Part shown: piece by piece, positions 38,632 to 49,755 of the stretch
Layout of the letters: each line of letters starts with the position of its first letter
Position numbering within the stretch: the stretch's first letter is position 1
Assembly (NCBI GenBank): GCA_003008705.1
Contig: PDUO01000011.1
Location: 1,045,956-1,109,955, forward strand
Direction of reading: 5' to 3'
From: Pezicula radicicola
Taxonomy: Eukaryota > Ascomycota > Leotiomycetes > Helotiales > Dermateaceae
Length of the DNA: 64,000 nt
Program-made: the position numbers and the translations under genes
The notes under the pieces: model-generated
Told to the model about the DNA's origin: nothing
Databases searched by the model: none
Seen by the model: only the letters and a program-made list of their open reading frames with translations

Positions 38632-39252
38632 TTATGCCTCCATTCCACTGTCATCATCACCATCCTCCCCCTTGAAGGCAGGACCTGTATGCTTGTTAAC
38701 TACCCGAGACTTTTCAAGTTGTATACGTGGTATGGTTCTGAAGGTTATGAGAATTGGCAAACATACTCTTCGGGATCTTGCTATCAGGAGTTCCTCGCCA
38801 TTGATATTTCTCTTCATCAGTGTCGTCATCGGCATCTGATGGATATTCTGCCTTAAATTGTTCGAACGCGACGGCTTTTTCTGATTTGCGCCGATTTCTG
38901 ATGGGATGGACACGAGGGCTTGGAGGCCGCAAAGGTGGTGTATGGCCTAATTTCTTAATCGGACTCTTTGCCATGTGCTGTGGCGAATGTGGAGTCGCTT
39001 TGAGCTTCTCCCAGACTCTCTTGAAGGCCTTCCGAGCATTTTGGGCATATTTGATGCCATTTTCATTTGCAACTTTCTGAAAATCAACCTAGAAAAAAGA
39101 CGTAAGCTTTAATTTATACACTGCGGCTTCATTGACAACTACGGTTTCTTCGACGTTGGACAACATCTAATACTTACGGCTGGAACGTCCGCCATCTGGG
39201 AGATGACTGCGGAGATGAGCTTCTGGTCATGCGCTGTTAATGTCAAAGTCAT
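38632..39252 (-). CDS. Myb/SANT-like protein C of the array
   Basis: Three exons (39252..39178, 39088..38767, 38684..38632) give 149 residues. The domain reads LTAHDQKLISAVISQMADVPA, intron (phase 0), VDFQKVANENGIKYAQNARK, AFKRVWEKLKA. It is followed by a Pro/Ser/Lys linker (KSPIKKLGHTPPLRPPSP), RNRRKSEKA, an acidic DADDDTDEEK segment and a short acidic C-terminus. A second intron (38766..38685, phase 1) adds the last 17 residues. It is closest to copy B in both start and domain. Confidence 0.8.
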
Positions 39253-39977
39253 GTTGGATCTTTGCTCGTTCGGCCGTCCTGTGGAAGGGCTTCTTTGCAG
39301 ATTGTATGTTATGTCTTTGAAAAGTGTGTCGAGTTTGTTGGGACTATGGATGTGTCAGACCAGAAGCAGAGCACCCTTCTTATATCTGCATTCCGGGGCC
39401 ATATGATTCTTGGATCGCTGATCTTCAAACGGACAAAAGATAAGCAACGGGTAATGTTGCTGCTTCATCAAAATTTGCTTGCTCAGAAGCAGACTTGCAT
39501 CTTGCTGCTTTCACCTTGCAGGTCCTAAAGCAACCTGCATGCACCCCATGTCATGGATGCCACACCTTATGCACGCACGAAAGGCCGAGCACCTTTGGAG
39601 TTTCTTTTTCTTGAGTGACAGGGATGTGGAGTTTTGTTTAATGCTCAAGATGGCTATGTCAACGAGTTCATCATAAAACTTTAGCCATATTCACGAGAAT
39701 CCGACAGTCACTGAGGACCGCAGCAACTGGCTTAACTTAAGTAACTAACTTAGTTAACTAACCCACTAGACAAAGGTTACTATTGTGTTATGAAGATTTC
39801 ATTGCTCCCCTATGCTTTTTTTGGAAGGGACTTTGAAGTCTCACGTGAATGATAATCCCTAACATGCCAGCAGGAGAAAATTGAGACACCGAAATGGGAA
39901 AAGAAAAACACCCCTTCGTCCCTAAGCTGAACTCGGACCACGTTATTGCAGTCGAATACACCAGAATGTGAGATGGC
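39253..39977. other. Intergenic spacer in the Myb-like array
   Basis: Contains a run of TTAACTTAAGTAACTAACTTAGTTAACTAACC type at about 39733-39764, a short palindrome-rich repeat. No gene recognised. Confidence 0.5.
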
Positions 39978-40679
39978 TTAAGACTCATACTTGTCCTCCT
40001 CATTCTCACTGTCGGTTCGGGCTAGCATGTCAAGCTCCTCATCAGCTGTCATATCTTGACGGGACTTCTCAGATGATGCCTCACCAGCATCTTCGACCTC
40101 GATGTCTGCATCTTCACCCTCATCCTCAGACTTAATCTCCTTCTTGACCTCAGACTTGACCTTCTTGGCAGCGCCCTTCTTGGCTTTTGTTGGAGCTTGC
40201 CTCTTGGTAACCTTGTTCTTCGTGGGCTCAGTCTTTGGGGTAGAAGGCGGTTCATCACCTGCACCGGCAGCCTTGGCGCCACCTTTGGTTGTGGAGATGG
40301 GCAAGTTGTATTTCTTCTTGAGTGCCAAGATGCGGTTTCCGACCGATCGGTGATTCTTGTAGTCCAAGGCTTCGGCGACCGCAATCATATCGACCTACGA
40401 ATCAAATGTCAGCATACCATCAAAAACTGTTCTGTAGAAAGTGGCAGTCATCCAGGACCAGGGTAATTCACTTGATTTGAGTTACCAAGTTATCTGGGTA
40501 ATTCAGTTGGTTCTGCGTACGAATGGCAGAATGAAAAATGGAGATGAACTTACTGAGATGGTGCCACCGGTAGTGTTCTTCAAGCACTCGATGAGGAACT
40601 TGACATCCGCAGCTGGCATGCCAGTGGAGTCGTCGCCAGCCTCACCATTGTTTTCCTTCTGAGAACCTTGTGCGGACAT
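39978..40679 (-). CDS. Myb/SANT-like protein D of the array
   Basis: Two exons, 40679..40554 and 40394..39978, give 180 residues. A 20-residue polar start precedes the domain ADVKFLIECLKNTTGGTIS, intron (phase 0), VDMIAVAEALDYKNHRSVGNR, ILALKKKYNLP. The tail is strongly Lys-rich (KRQAPTKAKKGAAKKVKSEVKKEIKSE), then acidic (EDEGEDADIEVEDAGE). This is histone-H1-like in composition and fits a chromatin-associated protein. The domain resembles copy A most (FLI-C pattern and a gap of GGT/NNG before the intron). Confidence 0.83.
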
Positions 40680-41951
40680 GATGTGACCTTGAAGGTGTTT
40701 CGGAGAAGAGGGATAGATCTGAGTCGCAAGCGCGCATCAGCGCTGACTGGGAATGAAGATCGTTTGTCAGGATGAATCAAGATGAGAACTTACTAGTAGT
40801 ATTTGGTATCTCCAAATATGAATGCGTAGATGTAAGGCAATGCAAGTTGATGCAGGTATCCAAGTGGATGTCAAAGTGTTGTGGTTTTGGGATGATGTTG
40901 TGTAGATGGAGTCGAAATGGATGTCAAAATTTCGATATTTATGAAGAGCCCTCTCTCAATCGAGCACCATCCCACACCAGAATTAATGTAGCAACATCAC
41001 CCTTCAAGCACAATAGCGGTCATTCAATGCCAATAGCGTCTCTTGATAAAAGCTCTGTATTCTGTCATATCATTATCATTGCCACAAAGGGCATCAACTT
41101 TTCTACTTCTGTCCAGACTACGGTCCCGTCTATTCGAGAACAATATCAACCAAGGCATACAATAGAAAACCCAAAGTGGCTGTTGAAGGAATGTGCTAGA
41201 GGAGTCTAAAGTGCTATTGTTCTTGCCCACGCTACACTACTCTTTCGTTACTTGAAGCGAAGATGAAGACGTCAATCATAGTATTCAGTAGCAGGCACAA
41301 TATTAGATCACTTTCACTTCATCCGAATTAAACAGTCTTCGTCTCGCTTCCAATTTGTACCTCAATTGACTGAAGCTAAGCGTGTGAAAGCGCTTTTACA
41401 GACGCTCTGTTCAATGTCTTGGTCAATCATTGCAAATCCGCTAGCACTTAAGCCTTATTATCTGTATCAGCAAGAGGGATATGACCGGTCTATAGACGGG
41501 CTCAGCACTATGACTGAAGTTTTTACCCGCAAGACAAAAGCTTGAGCTGCTCATCTATGCTTCGTTGCTCGAATCAAGTAGGTTTCAGGACAAATCAGTT
41601 AGTCAGAACAAGTCACTCAGAATAAGTCAGTTATTCGGAACGGGTGGGTTTCCCAAATTAAGTGAGTGAAACCTATGCCATTTGCTACATAGTTCTAGCA
41701 CTGTTCGAGTGCATAGTCCCAAATTAGATCCGTTCTCGAAGAATATGTAACGTGATCAAAGAAAGCAAATATCAACGCGCAAATACCCATGCATCCAGTT
41801 CTCCATTCCCATAAAAGCAACACCATAAAACCATTAATCAAAGAGTCAATTCCATCTATGAAGACTTGAAATGATATCAGTCAGCTTTTGTTCTCTCGGG
41901 TGTCTGATAAAGGGTACTTACTAGAAACTTGACATCAAGTGAATGTGTAGC
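40680..41951. other. Intergenic spacer in the Myb-like array
   Basis: 1.3 kb. At 41580-41670 there are repeated AAGTCA/AGTCAG words, the degenerate repeat seen elsewhere in this array. The frame at 40772-41209 has no recognisable domain and is not called. Confidence 0.45.
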
Positions 41952-42669
41952 TTAAACTTCAGCGTCGTAAAAGTCATCTTGCTCCTCATCATCATAACCC
42001 TCGATGTTCTCAGAGTGAGCGTCCTCATTGTAACTTCCGGTGCCCGACATCTCATCTTCCTCCTTGATGAAGTTGGGGTTACCAGGGTTCTTGACAGAAT
42101 ACTTGTCTTCTTCTTGAGAGTGAAGAAGAGCAGCCTCAGCGAATTCAGCCTTTGATACCTTTCCGTTGTTCTTGGCCTTGGAGGGTGTCTTCTTGACTTT
42201 TGATGCATTGGTATTGGTACCGCTACCATTGGCCTTCTTAGGAGTGGTTGTACGAGCCTTGACAGCTGCTGGTGCGGTAGTCTCTTCTGTGTAACCCAAA
42301 CGCTTCTTAATTTGACCAAAGCGGACCTTGGCGCAATTGCCATTGGAGTAGCCGCACTTTTCAGCAACCAAGGCCCAATCGACCTTTTGACAATGATCAG
42401 CAAGCGCCTTCACGTAAAGAACTTTGAGTCATTCAAAACAAGAGGGCAACTCAGGACATGTGGGTGACTGAAGACAAGTGGCTAACTCATCTTTGAGTTA
42501 CCCAAGACAAGTAGGTGACTCGGATCGCACCATTCAGGAGCCAAGGCACGGCTGAACCAGTTAAAGAGGAAGAGAAACTTACGTCCGGCTTGTTCTTCAT
42601 GGAATTGAGGATGGTCATGAAGAAGAAGGCCTCCTTGGAAGTTGGCTGGACCTCTTGTGATTGAGACAT
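41952..42669 (-). CDS. Myb/SANT-like protein E of the array
   Basis: Two exons, 42669..42583 and 42383..41952, give 172 residues. The domain reads SKEAFFFMTILNSMKNKPD, intron (phase 0), VDWALVAEKCGYSNGNCAKVRFGQIKKRLGY. This is the best match to a canonical Myb/SANT spacing, with Trp in helix 2 and Arg/Lys in helix 3. The tail is Ala/Thr/Lys-rich and then acidic (EEQDDFYDAEV). The 199-nt intron is the longest in this family and holds three degenerate copies of a 15-16-nt repeat (see separate entry). Joining without the intron would give MKALADHCQK before VDW, which does not fit the family. Confidence 0.83.
42455..42521. repeat. Degenerate repeat inside the intron of copy E
   Basis: Three units start at 42455, 42473 and 42506 with the pattern GACAAGTGGGTGACTC, each with one to three mismatches. 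Similar words recur in neighbouring spacers. Confidence 0.55.
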
Positions 42670-45285
42670 CCTATAGAGGCAGATTAGATCGAGCTTCAAA
42701 TGAAGATGAAGTGAAGTGCTAACTTTGAAGTTGGGTTGTTGTATGAGGAACTTTAAAGTTGAAGTTGAAGTTGAATTTCTGAGAATTTTGTTCTGCAGAA
42801 GATGGTCAGTGGATTGGCTTAGGTGAAAAGACCTCGAGATTGATATTGGATGATAATGTTAAGACCGAAGCAGAGACTTAAACTTGCCTTTTGAGAAAGA
42901 ATTGTCTTGCTTGCACTTGGATGCGAAGAATCGGGATGTTTGTAGGAAGTTGTTGTTTTGTGTCGTGTGGTTGTTGGAAGAAAGTTTGCGAGAGGTTGAA
43001 AAAGATAAGTTGGCTGGAGTTTGAGCGGAGAAGGCGAGATCGCAGATTTATAGTGATATCGTAGGCCTTTTCTGCCCTGTTTCCTGCGCGGGCCATAAAA
43101 CCACAAAATAGTGAATTAAGTCGAATTTTCAATTTCTTGTTGCATAGGCTGTAGAGGTTCTACCAGAGGGAGCTTAGCACATAGCCCACATCTTCCCTTC
43201 TTAGGCTTAAGGTATGTACAAAGTTCATGCTTCATACATTAATCTAATACTTCTTACACGAAACAGTGTATTGACAAGGTACAGACAATGTTGAGGGCCC
43301 GGGATTTTGATAATTTCAGTAAATAATGTTCCTAAGCTTCTCAGGTTTAAACTACATACCCCTTTTATACCAAAACCGAATCCCTTCCTTATTTCATATA
43401 AAATATTCAACCAGATTGTTATTTTGAGAGAGAAAAGATGAGTAAGTATCTTATAAAGATACTATTTCTAAGTTCCAGGTAGCTATAATCCGGTACAAGT
43501 AGTGCTACTTACGAAAAGCAAGTTGAAGCATCGCTAATTAATTAATTACTTATTTCGTTGTTTCTGGTAGCCTGTGCGGGAAGGGTATTAACTATAACAC
43601 CGGGATCGAGTTGTAAAATCGACTCTTCTTTAGCGAGGAGCTCTGAATTCTCACATGTGACGGCTAACGGGCTTCACAGAAATTTTTGTATCACTTTGGT
43701 GTCCCTCATTATTTTCAAAATAAGCCTTCCCCGCTCTCGACCAGCTCCGTTGAGGAGCGGGCCGTTGCAGAACAAACTTCAAGGCCTTGCATGAGCCACA
43801 TGCTCGCTTATATTACGGGTTCAGGGGTTAAACATTTTCAACTCTTCACTAAAGCAAAACAAATTCACTTCCATCCCATCCCACCACCACTACACAGTTA
43901 GTCGGTGCGGGGTAATCTTCACATTATTTTTTCTCGAAACAGACTTATGCGATCAGATGTTTGAAACTCTTGCAGTTTGCATAAGATCCTGGTGTTGCTA
44001 TGTGTGTGGGGGTACAACTTTAAGTCTCCTGAGAGAACTTGGACTTCTTGGAGGAATTCCTCCGGTCCTTGTGAATAATGACGTTATTTTTTTTTGATTC
44101 TCGTTGATATCCTTTGATGAGAGGGTGTGATGATGAGCGAATCGGGGAACCTCCGGGTTTTAGGGGTGGCTCTGTTCATGAAAAGTTTGTGCACTTTGCT
44201 ATATGTTGTCATAGAATAGGAGCCGGAGGCGGGATATCCTTTGTACAAACACTAAAAGACAATATATTTGCAAAGGACGGAGTGCCTCATGGTGAACGCC
44301 ATGATGCTTCTACCGTTGCTTTTAGTTTCCTTTATACTAGCTATGTTGTATACTTGGACTTGTGCACTGTGACTAGTAATTCGACTAAGCCTTAGGTTAC
44401 TTTTGCTACAGAGCAAAGTGCTGGAGGCTCAGTATTAGTTCCCCTTCTAAGTGGCTATACTGAGCTTTGCATGCTCAATTAACGCCAACGCCAATTGAAT
44501 TGTGAAGGCAAGATGACGTAAAGATGTTCTGCGGTTCAATGTACCTATGGAAACCCATATTGAGAAGTGTGACTGCACGGCTTAACAGTGAATTTTATAT
44601 TTGGAATTGGAGACGAGAAGCTGGGGTAACACGGCACGGTAATAAAATTTATCAATTTAGGACTAGCTCTCCTATCACACCTTTAACATGCAAGTTTTCG
44701 AGGAATATCACAGGAGGGGGCTTGAAGACGAGGTGTTGTGATAATGTGGCGCGATTGATATCAATTCTCAGATCCATCAGAGTTGTGACTGGTTATCCTG
44801 CCACACCTTTTGATATGCAATGTTCCCCGAGATATTCCTCCGATGTATAGCTGCTTTTATTGTCAACAAATTCTCAACCTCTCTTTCTGCACTACCTCAC
44901 CTGACCACCTCAACTGACCACCTAGTTAGCGTCTATCTATCGTAAACTGTGCAACGCCAACTGCTGCAAGCACGGCTATAGTTGCTAAGAAGCAGTTGAA
45001 TCCCATTTTCAAAACCATCACATGCTTAATTCCATAAAGTTAATTCTTTTTTCCTTCATCTAGGAGAGATAGTGGCGTTGTAAAACTCCGAGAGAGAAAC
45101 TTCGCCGTCAAAGAGTGTGTAAGATTCGATACGTAATAACACGCAGACTTGTTAGGCCGCTATCTTCTGCCTACTGTTTCCATACATTTTCTTATCTCAT
45201 CTTATGCATGTTTGATTCCCGTAAGGACTCAAGTACTCACCTCATCACGGCAACAAAACTTTACCATATTGCGTCCGAGGCCAGA
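42670..45285. other. Long gene-poor spacer, 2.6 kb
   Basis: No gene supported. It holds a pair of inverted segments sharing GAGGAATATC (near 44700-44715 and 44829-44843) and a pair of direct CACACCTTT...ATGCAA words nearby, possibly a small decayed element. Confidence 0.4.
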
Positions 45286-46252
45286 ATGGCACACTGCTCA
45301 ACAATGGATAAGCCAATCAACCAGTAAGTATTTTCCTTGCAAGGCAAAGAAATTAATTATCTGACGTCAGTAAAGATACTTCACGGAAGATGCTCAGTTC
45401 GTCAAAGTACACGTAGGACCCGCAAAGAAATGCTGGCTCGTTAACGCCGAGATTCTCCACAAGCGAGCTCCCTATTTCAACAAACTAGGCGAACAGGAGA
45501 ACCAAAGTCCTGACATGTGGATCAGACTAGGTGAACAGGAGAACCAAAGATCTGACATCTGGCTCAGAAACGATGATCCCATTTCATTTGCCCATATATT
45601 CGACTGGATCCATGGTTCTTCTCTAGTTGGCGAAGATCTTTCCTTACAAGCAGTCAGAGACTCACCAATATCATCATGGTGCAAACTACACATTCTGGCA
45701 GCCAAACTCGGTGTAAGAGATTTAGCAACTCACGCTCTTACAATGTATCTTCGAACCTGGCAACAACTTGATGAAAACTGGATTCCGAATTGTACGGAGA
45801 TTATTTATGGTTATGCTACCCTTGGACCTGGTACCTTGTTCAGGAGAACACTTTCTTATCATATGGCGAAACGTATGCTTTCTACTAAGTTTGGAGATTG
45901 GGAGGCTTGGGCTAAGGCAACGAGTTGTTGTACTGAGTTTAATTTGGATGTTGCTCATGCTTTGAAAGAGCATACTTGGAGTGCGGTTGGGAATTGTGAT
46001 GTTGAGGTCTGTGCTGTTCATGAACCGTTACCTCATCCTTTTGTGGGTGATGTGGAAGAGGATGTCGGGAGGTCGGATACTGAAGATTTGCCTATGACTG
46101 AGAGAGGTCATGGGTCTGAATTTGCTATTCTGGAGGATGATGATGTGAAGAGAAGTACTACGCTTGGACATCCGGTTATTATCGATTGTGACACACCTAT
46201 TCCGTCTGTGGAAGGGTATGATGATGATGGCAATGTCATTGAAATCCGCTAA
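45286..46252 (+). CDS. BTB/POZ-domain protein
   Basis: Two exons, 45286..45323 and 45376..46252, give 304 residues. The start reads MAHCSTMDKPINQ, then YFTEDAQFVKVHVGPAKK and CWLVNAEILHKRAPYFNKL, the usual start of a fungal BTB domain. DPISFAHIFDWIHGSSL and the helices after it (LHILAAKLGVRDLATHALTMY) complete the domain. In fungi such proteins are often substrate adaptors for Cul3 ligases or simple dimerisation factors. A 42-nt tandem duplication encodes LGEQENQSPDMWIR followed by LGEQENQRSDIWLR at residues of about 50-77, inside the BTB region. The acidic C-terminus has no other domain. It lies inside the Myb-like array but on the opposite strand. Confidence 0.82.
45485..45568 (+). repeat. 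42-nt tandem duplication in the BTB gene
   Basis: Units at 45485-45526 and 45527-45568 differ at only a few positions and keep frame (14 codons each). Confidence 0.85.
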
Positions 46253-46968
46253 GGAATGTGTAACAATTTCTGGTCTGAGTCTGAGTTGAATATTTTGAGT
46301 TTATTCTCAGAATGTTCACACTCGGGATTGTGTGCTGTTGAAGGTTCTGGTGTAGTGAGGAGGACTTTGGCGCTAGTCCCCCCCGTTTCATTCATTTTTG
46401 CACAAGCGAGAACACCATTCACTAGGTAGGTAGCTTACCTAAATACCATCACTATTGCTCTCCTACAGCGTCGGATACTTCCTTCGGTGGTAGATTAGGC
46501 AGTTACTAGACTCCTTCATATAATACTTTTGATCATGAGATATTTCGCAAGTTTATGCGGCCAAATTCTGTCCTACCTATGAGTACAATTGATTCTGGGT
46601 AGCGGATGCCCTGTAGTTATAGGCTTTTTAGGAGGAGATCATTCGCGAGGTAGCCTGAAATTGGGAGCCCAATGCGCTGGATATCAGCGGGTATTCGCTA
46701 AATTATAGCGCTTCGCCCTAGACTTCTTGTCATACGTTTCTGGACATGCTCAAAGTGATGGCCTTCACTGAAAGATTAATTTAGAAAGAATATATTCATA
46801 ACTGCATGTAATTCGTCCCTTTGCGACATTAATATTGATACAATTTTTCGTGCCATTGTCACCATTCTCCTGGCTCCTGCGCAGACCGAATTTCATCCGA
46901 ACTCTTCGCGAAAGCATTGATCCTCATTAAGAAAATTCTATCCTCATGATGAACAGAAATAACAGCAA
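46253..46968. other. Spacer between convergent genes
   Basis: 3' regions of the BTB gene and copy F. No gene recognised. Confidence 0.5.
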
Positions 46969-47746
46969 TCAATCCAGGTAACTATTATCCCACCTCTCCT
47001 CCTTCTTAACCAAGACTCCACGTGCAGCCTCTGCGCCAGTAACAAAACCATCACATTGCTGGGGCTGTAATTGATGCTGCCACACATCGAGCCCCGCCAT
47101 CCCCATCCCCATACCACCATCCATCTCAAAGCCTCGAGGCTGATGCATTGTTGAAGGTTGATACATTGCTGGCGGTGAACTGGAAAGCTGGTAGCTGTTG
47201 AAAGAGTTCAAGTCGGACATATGTTGGGGAGCCATGGATTCTGAGCCACCGTCGTAGCCAGGAGTGGGTGATGGAGTCGCCATGAAGTACGAAGATGGGC
47301 CATGCTCCATCTTCACATATGGAAGTTCTGGGGACATGGACTGGAAGTCACCCATTTGTGGACCCGGGGTCGCACTGTCTCTCCCCATCTCCATTTTGAT
47401 CTTTATTTCTTCTCCCTCGTCCCCGCTGCCAGCATCTTGCTTGACTTTCTTGTCCTTGTCTTTCCTTGTATATTTCTTTCGAGGGCCATTGGAATTTCGC
47501 GGTCGTCGGACTGTAGCTGTTCCATCAATTTGCTTTTTGAAGCGCGAATATCGCATGCGGGCTGCGTGTCCATTGGTGATTCTCTGAGCAAGGATAGGAT
47601 CGTTGGCAACCTTGTTCCAGTCAATCTGTTCTACGAATTAGCCAAGTAGCTTCTAAAGCAGAGGGCGCAAATTCACATACATCCTTGAGACATTTCTGAC
47701 TTAGTATGGCGTACAACAACCGGGTCATGTCATTGTCATTTGGCAT
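46969..47746 (-). CDS. Myb/SANT-like protein F of the array
   Basis: Two exons, 47746..47681 and 47625..46969, give 240 residues. The domain reads DMTRLLYAILSQKCLKD, intron (phase 0), IDWNKVANDPILAQRITNGHAARMRYSRFKKQID. Hydrophobic and aromatic positions match copies A to E, including the Trp after the intron. The tail has a basic segment (PRKKYTRKDKDKKVKQD), then a Ser/Pro/Met/Gln-rich region (YKPS-type low complexity, GGMGMGMAG) like copy A's, which may be an activation domain. The shorter start of the domain is notable. Sequence around 47760 upstream shows no better ATG. Confidence 0.82.
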
Positions 47747-49525
47747 GACTTGAGATTTCCGTAGGCTCGCCACTTTGAATGTTTTTCGAGAATTGCAGTT
47801 GCAATGCGCGGTCTCTGATCGAGTGATCGAGTGTACTCAGAGGGTTTGGAGGCTGTGAGGATGAATCTTATGGCTGAGCATTAGAGTGCAGAAGACTTTG
47901 CTCAGGATTGGCTAGCAGGTGAAATGGCACGGAAAGCTCAGGAGATGCAAAACAGCGGTGTGCATGGTGAGAAGGTAAGTCGTGAGGCCCGGTGAGAGCG
48001 GGAGGTTGAAATAACATCCTGATGAACAGAGGCAGCATTGAAAATGGCTGGGGCAGCCAGCATAAACAGAATGGAAGGCCGTTTTTTCTCATAAGGGAAC
48101 AACGGAGAGTTCTCAGAAAGCAACAAAAAGGTTCTTGGTTATGCAGGATGGCGGGTTGGGGAGGGGATGTGAGAGAAAGAGGGATGGATTGACAAGGGAT
48201 GGTCCACTAACTTACTGCTCGGGCCGCGTGGGATGGGTGGTGTTCGTAACCCTGTTGGTTGGGTGCCTAAGAGTCATCATTCATTGTTCGGCGTTGATCA
48301 GGGCAACCACAGAATGTTTGCTTTCTCTAGGTCTTGGTCTTCCATCACCTCGCCATTTTCATAGGATATCGCGTCTCGCGTTGGTCTCGCGTAAAGTGCT
48401 TTGAACATGCAAGCTCTTAGCACCTGCATGAACTTGCTGGGGGGTGCCTGGATTTTTATCATTTGCCACGGATGACAGATGACGGCAACAAAAAAAAACA
48501 TGCGGTGAAGATATAATGAGGCTTTTCGCAAGTCCGTACATGACCCTGCGATCCTCGAGAAATCAGTCGATTTGGCGTGGGTAGCCGTTGTGGTGGATGG
48601 TACAGATGGATGGGGGTGGTGGTAGGGTAGGTGGTAGATGGCAGACGGCAGACGGCAGACATGGTTCTAAGAGGATGCGGGTAGGGGTCAGACAACCCTG
48701 CAAGGTACGGCCTTTGGGGGAACCGGGAGGCCGGGATCTGTTGAAAGATACAGAAAAAGAAAAATGATAAGAAAGTAGAGTCTGCAAAGCTAATATGGCG
48801 CTGCAAGATCGCGATGACTTCATTCGAGAGGGAGGACGGAGTATTGTGACTCAGAGAGAGAGAGGTCTGAAATTGAGGTGGCAGGAAATGGCGGGGTCAT
48901 ACCGTTGCTGGGTTGAAAGTTCAAAACACTTTTCCCAGTGACTTACTTTATTTACATAGTAAAGTCAAGCCTTTCACATTGTAATCCAAACAATAGAAGC
49001 CAATGGGAACAGTTTTGACTCATGTTGGCTGTACAAGTACACTCATTAATCCCAAAGGCCCTCGCTTGATAAGAGGAGGCAGGTTGAAAGCTAAGAGTGG
49101 CAAACTCGACTTGAAGACACGACTTGATTTTACTTAAAGAGTACTCGACAAGGACAGGAGAACCTTATTGATTCACTACGCTACTTCTACAAGCACAAGT
49201 CAAATGTGATTTGTGCAAGCCACTTCTTCATCTATAAAAGACCAGGTCGCTAAGCGAGTTTTTCCGAAGTACCTACCTATTATATGCACCTCGATCTATC
49301 TTCGATCTATCTCCCAACTATCTTGCTTTCACCTTTTTAAACACGGTCTCTAACAACCAACAAACCTTGAACCTTTTGTCAACACAGACAAATCTTGTAA
49401 GTTGCCTCTGTTCGCCCAAACCAAATCAACGCTCTTAGGAATTTAACAGCTAATCCTTGAGCAGCTTCATTACACTCCTTGCAACTACACAAAACACGAA
49501 GGCCCACTTCGAAAACAACGTCATC
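47747..49525. other. Divergent promoter region of copies F and G
   Basis: 1.8 kb without a supported gene. It contains CT/GA-rich tracts (48859-48871, and near 48820) and GCAGAC triplication at 48638-48660. 49260-49440 has the CT-rich, CAAC-rich look of a transcription start region and 5' leader for copy G. Confidence 0.45.
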
Positions 49526-49710
49526 ATGCCATCACCTTGGGACCACAAGGCGGATAGGGACTTGCTTCTTGCAATCATCTCTCTCTGCCAAGAGGGCTCT
49601 TTGAAGTCTATTCCTTGGGGAGAAGTCTCTGAACGCCTGACAGCCATGGGCTACTCCTTCACCCACGAAGCTTGTCGGTAAGTTATCTTTGTTACGTTAT
49701 TACCCTTATG

Positions 49711-49755
<45 letters not shown>

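Noticed and set aside
40772..41209. 145-codon plus-strand frame upstream of Myb-like copy D
   Set aside because: No domain-like pattern and Cys/Ser-rich irregular composition; it overlaps the promoter of copy D.
44114..44850. Two plus-strand frames of 93 and 108 codons
   Set aside because: No domain, start context or splice support; the second overlaps the inverted-repeat segment.
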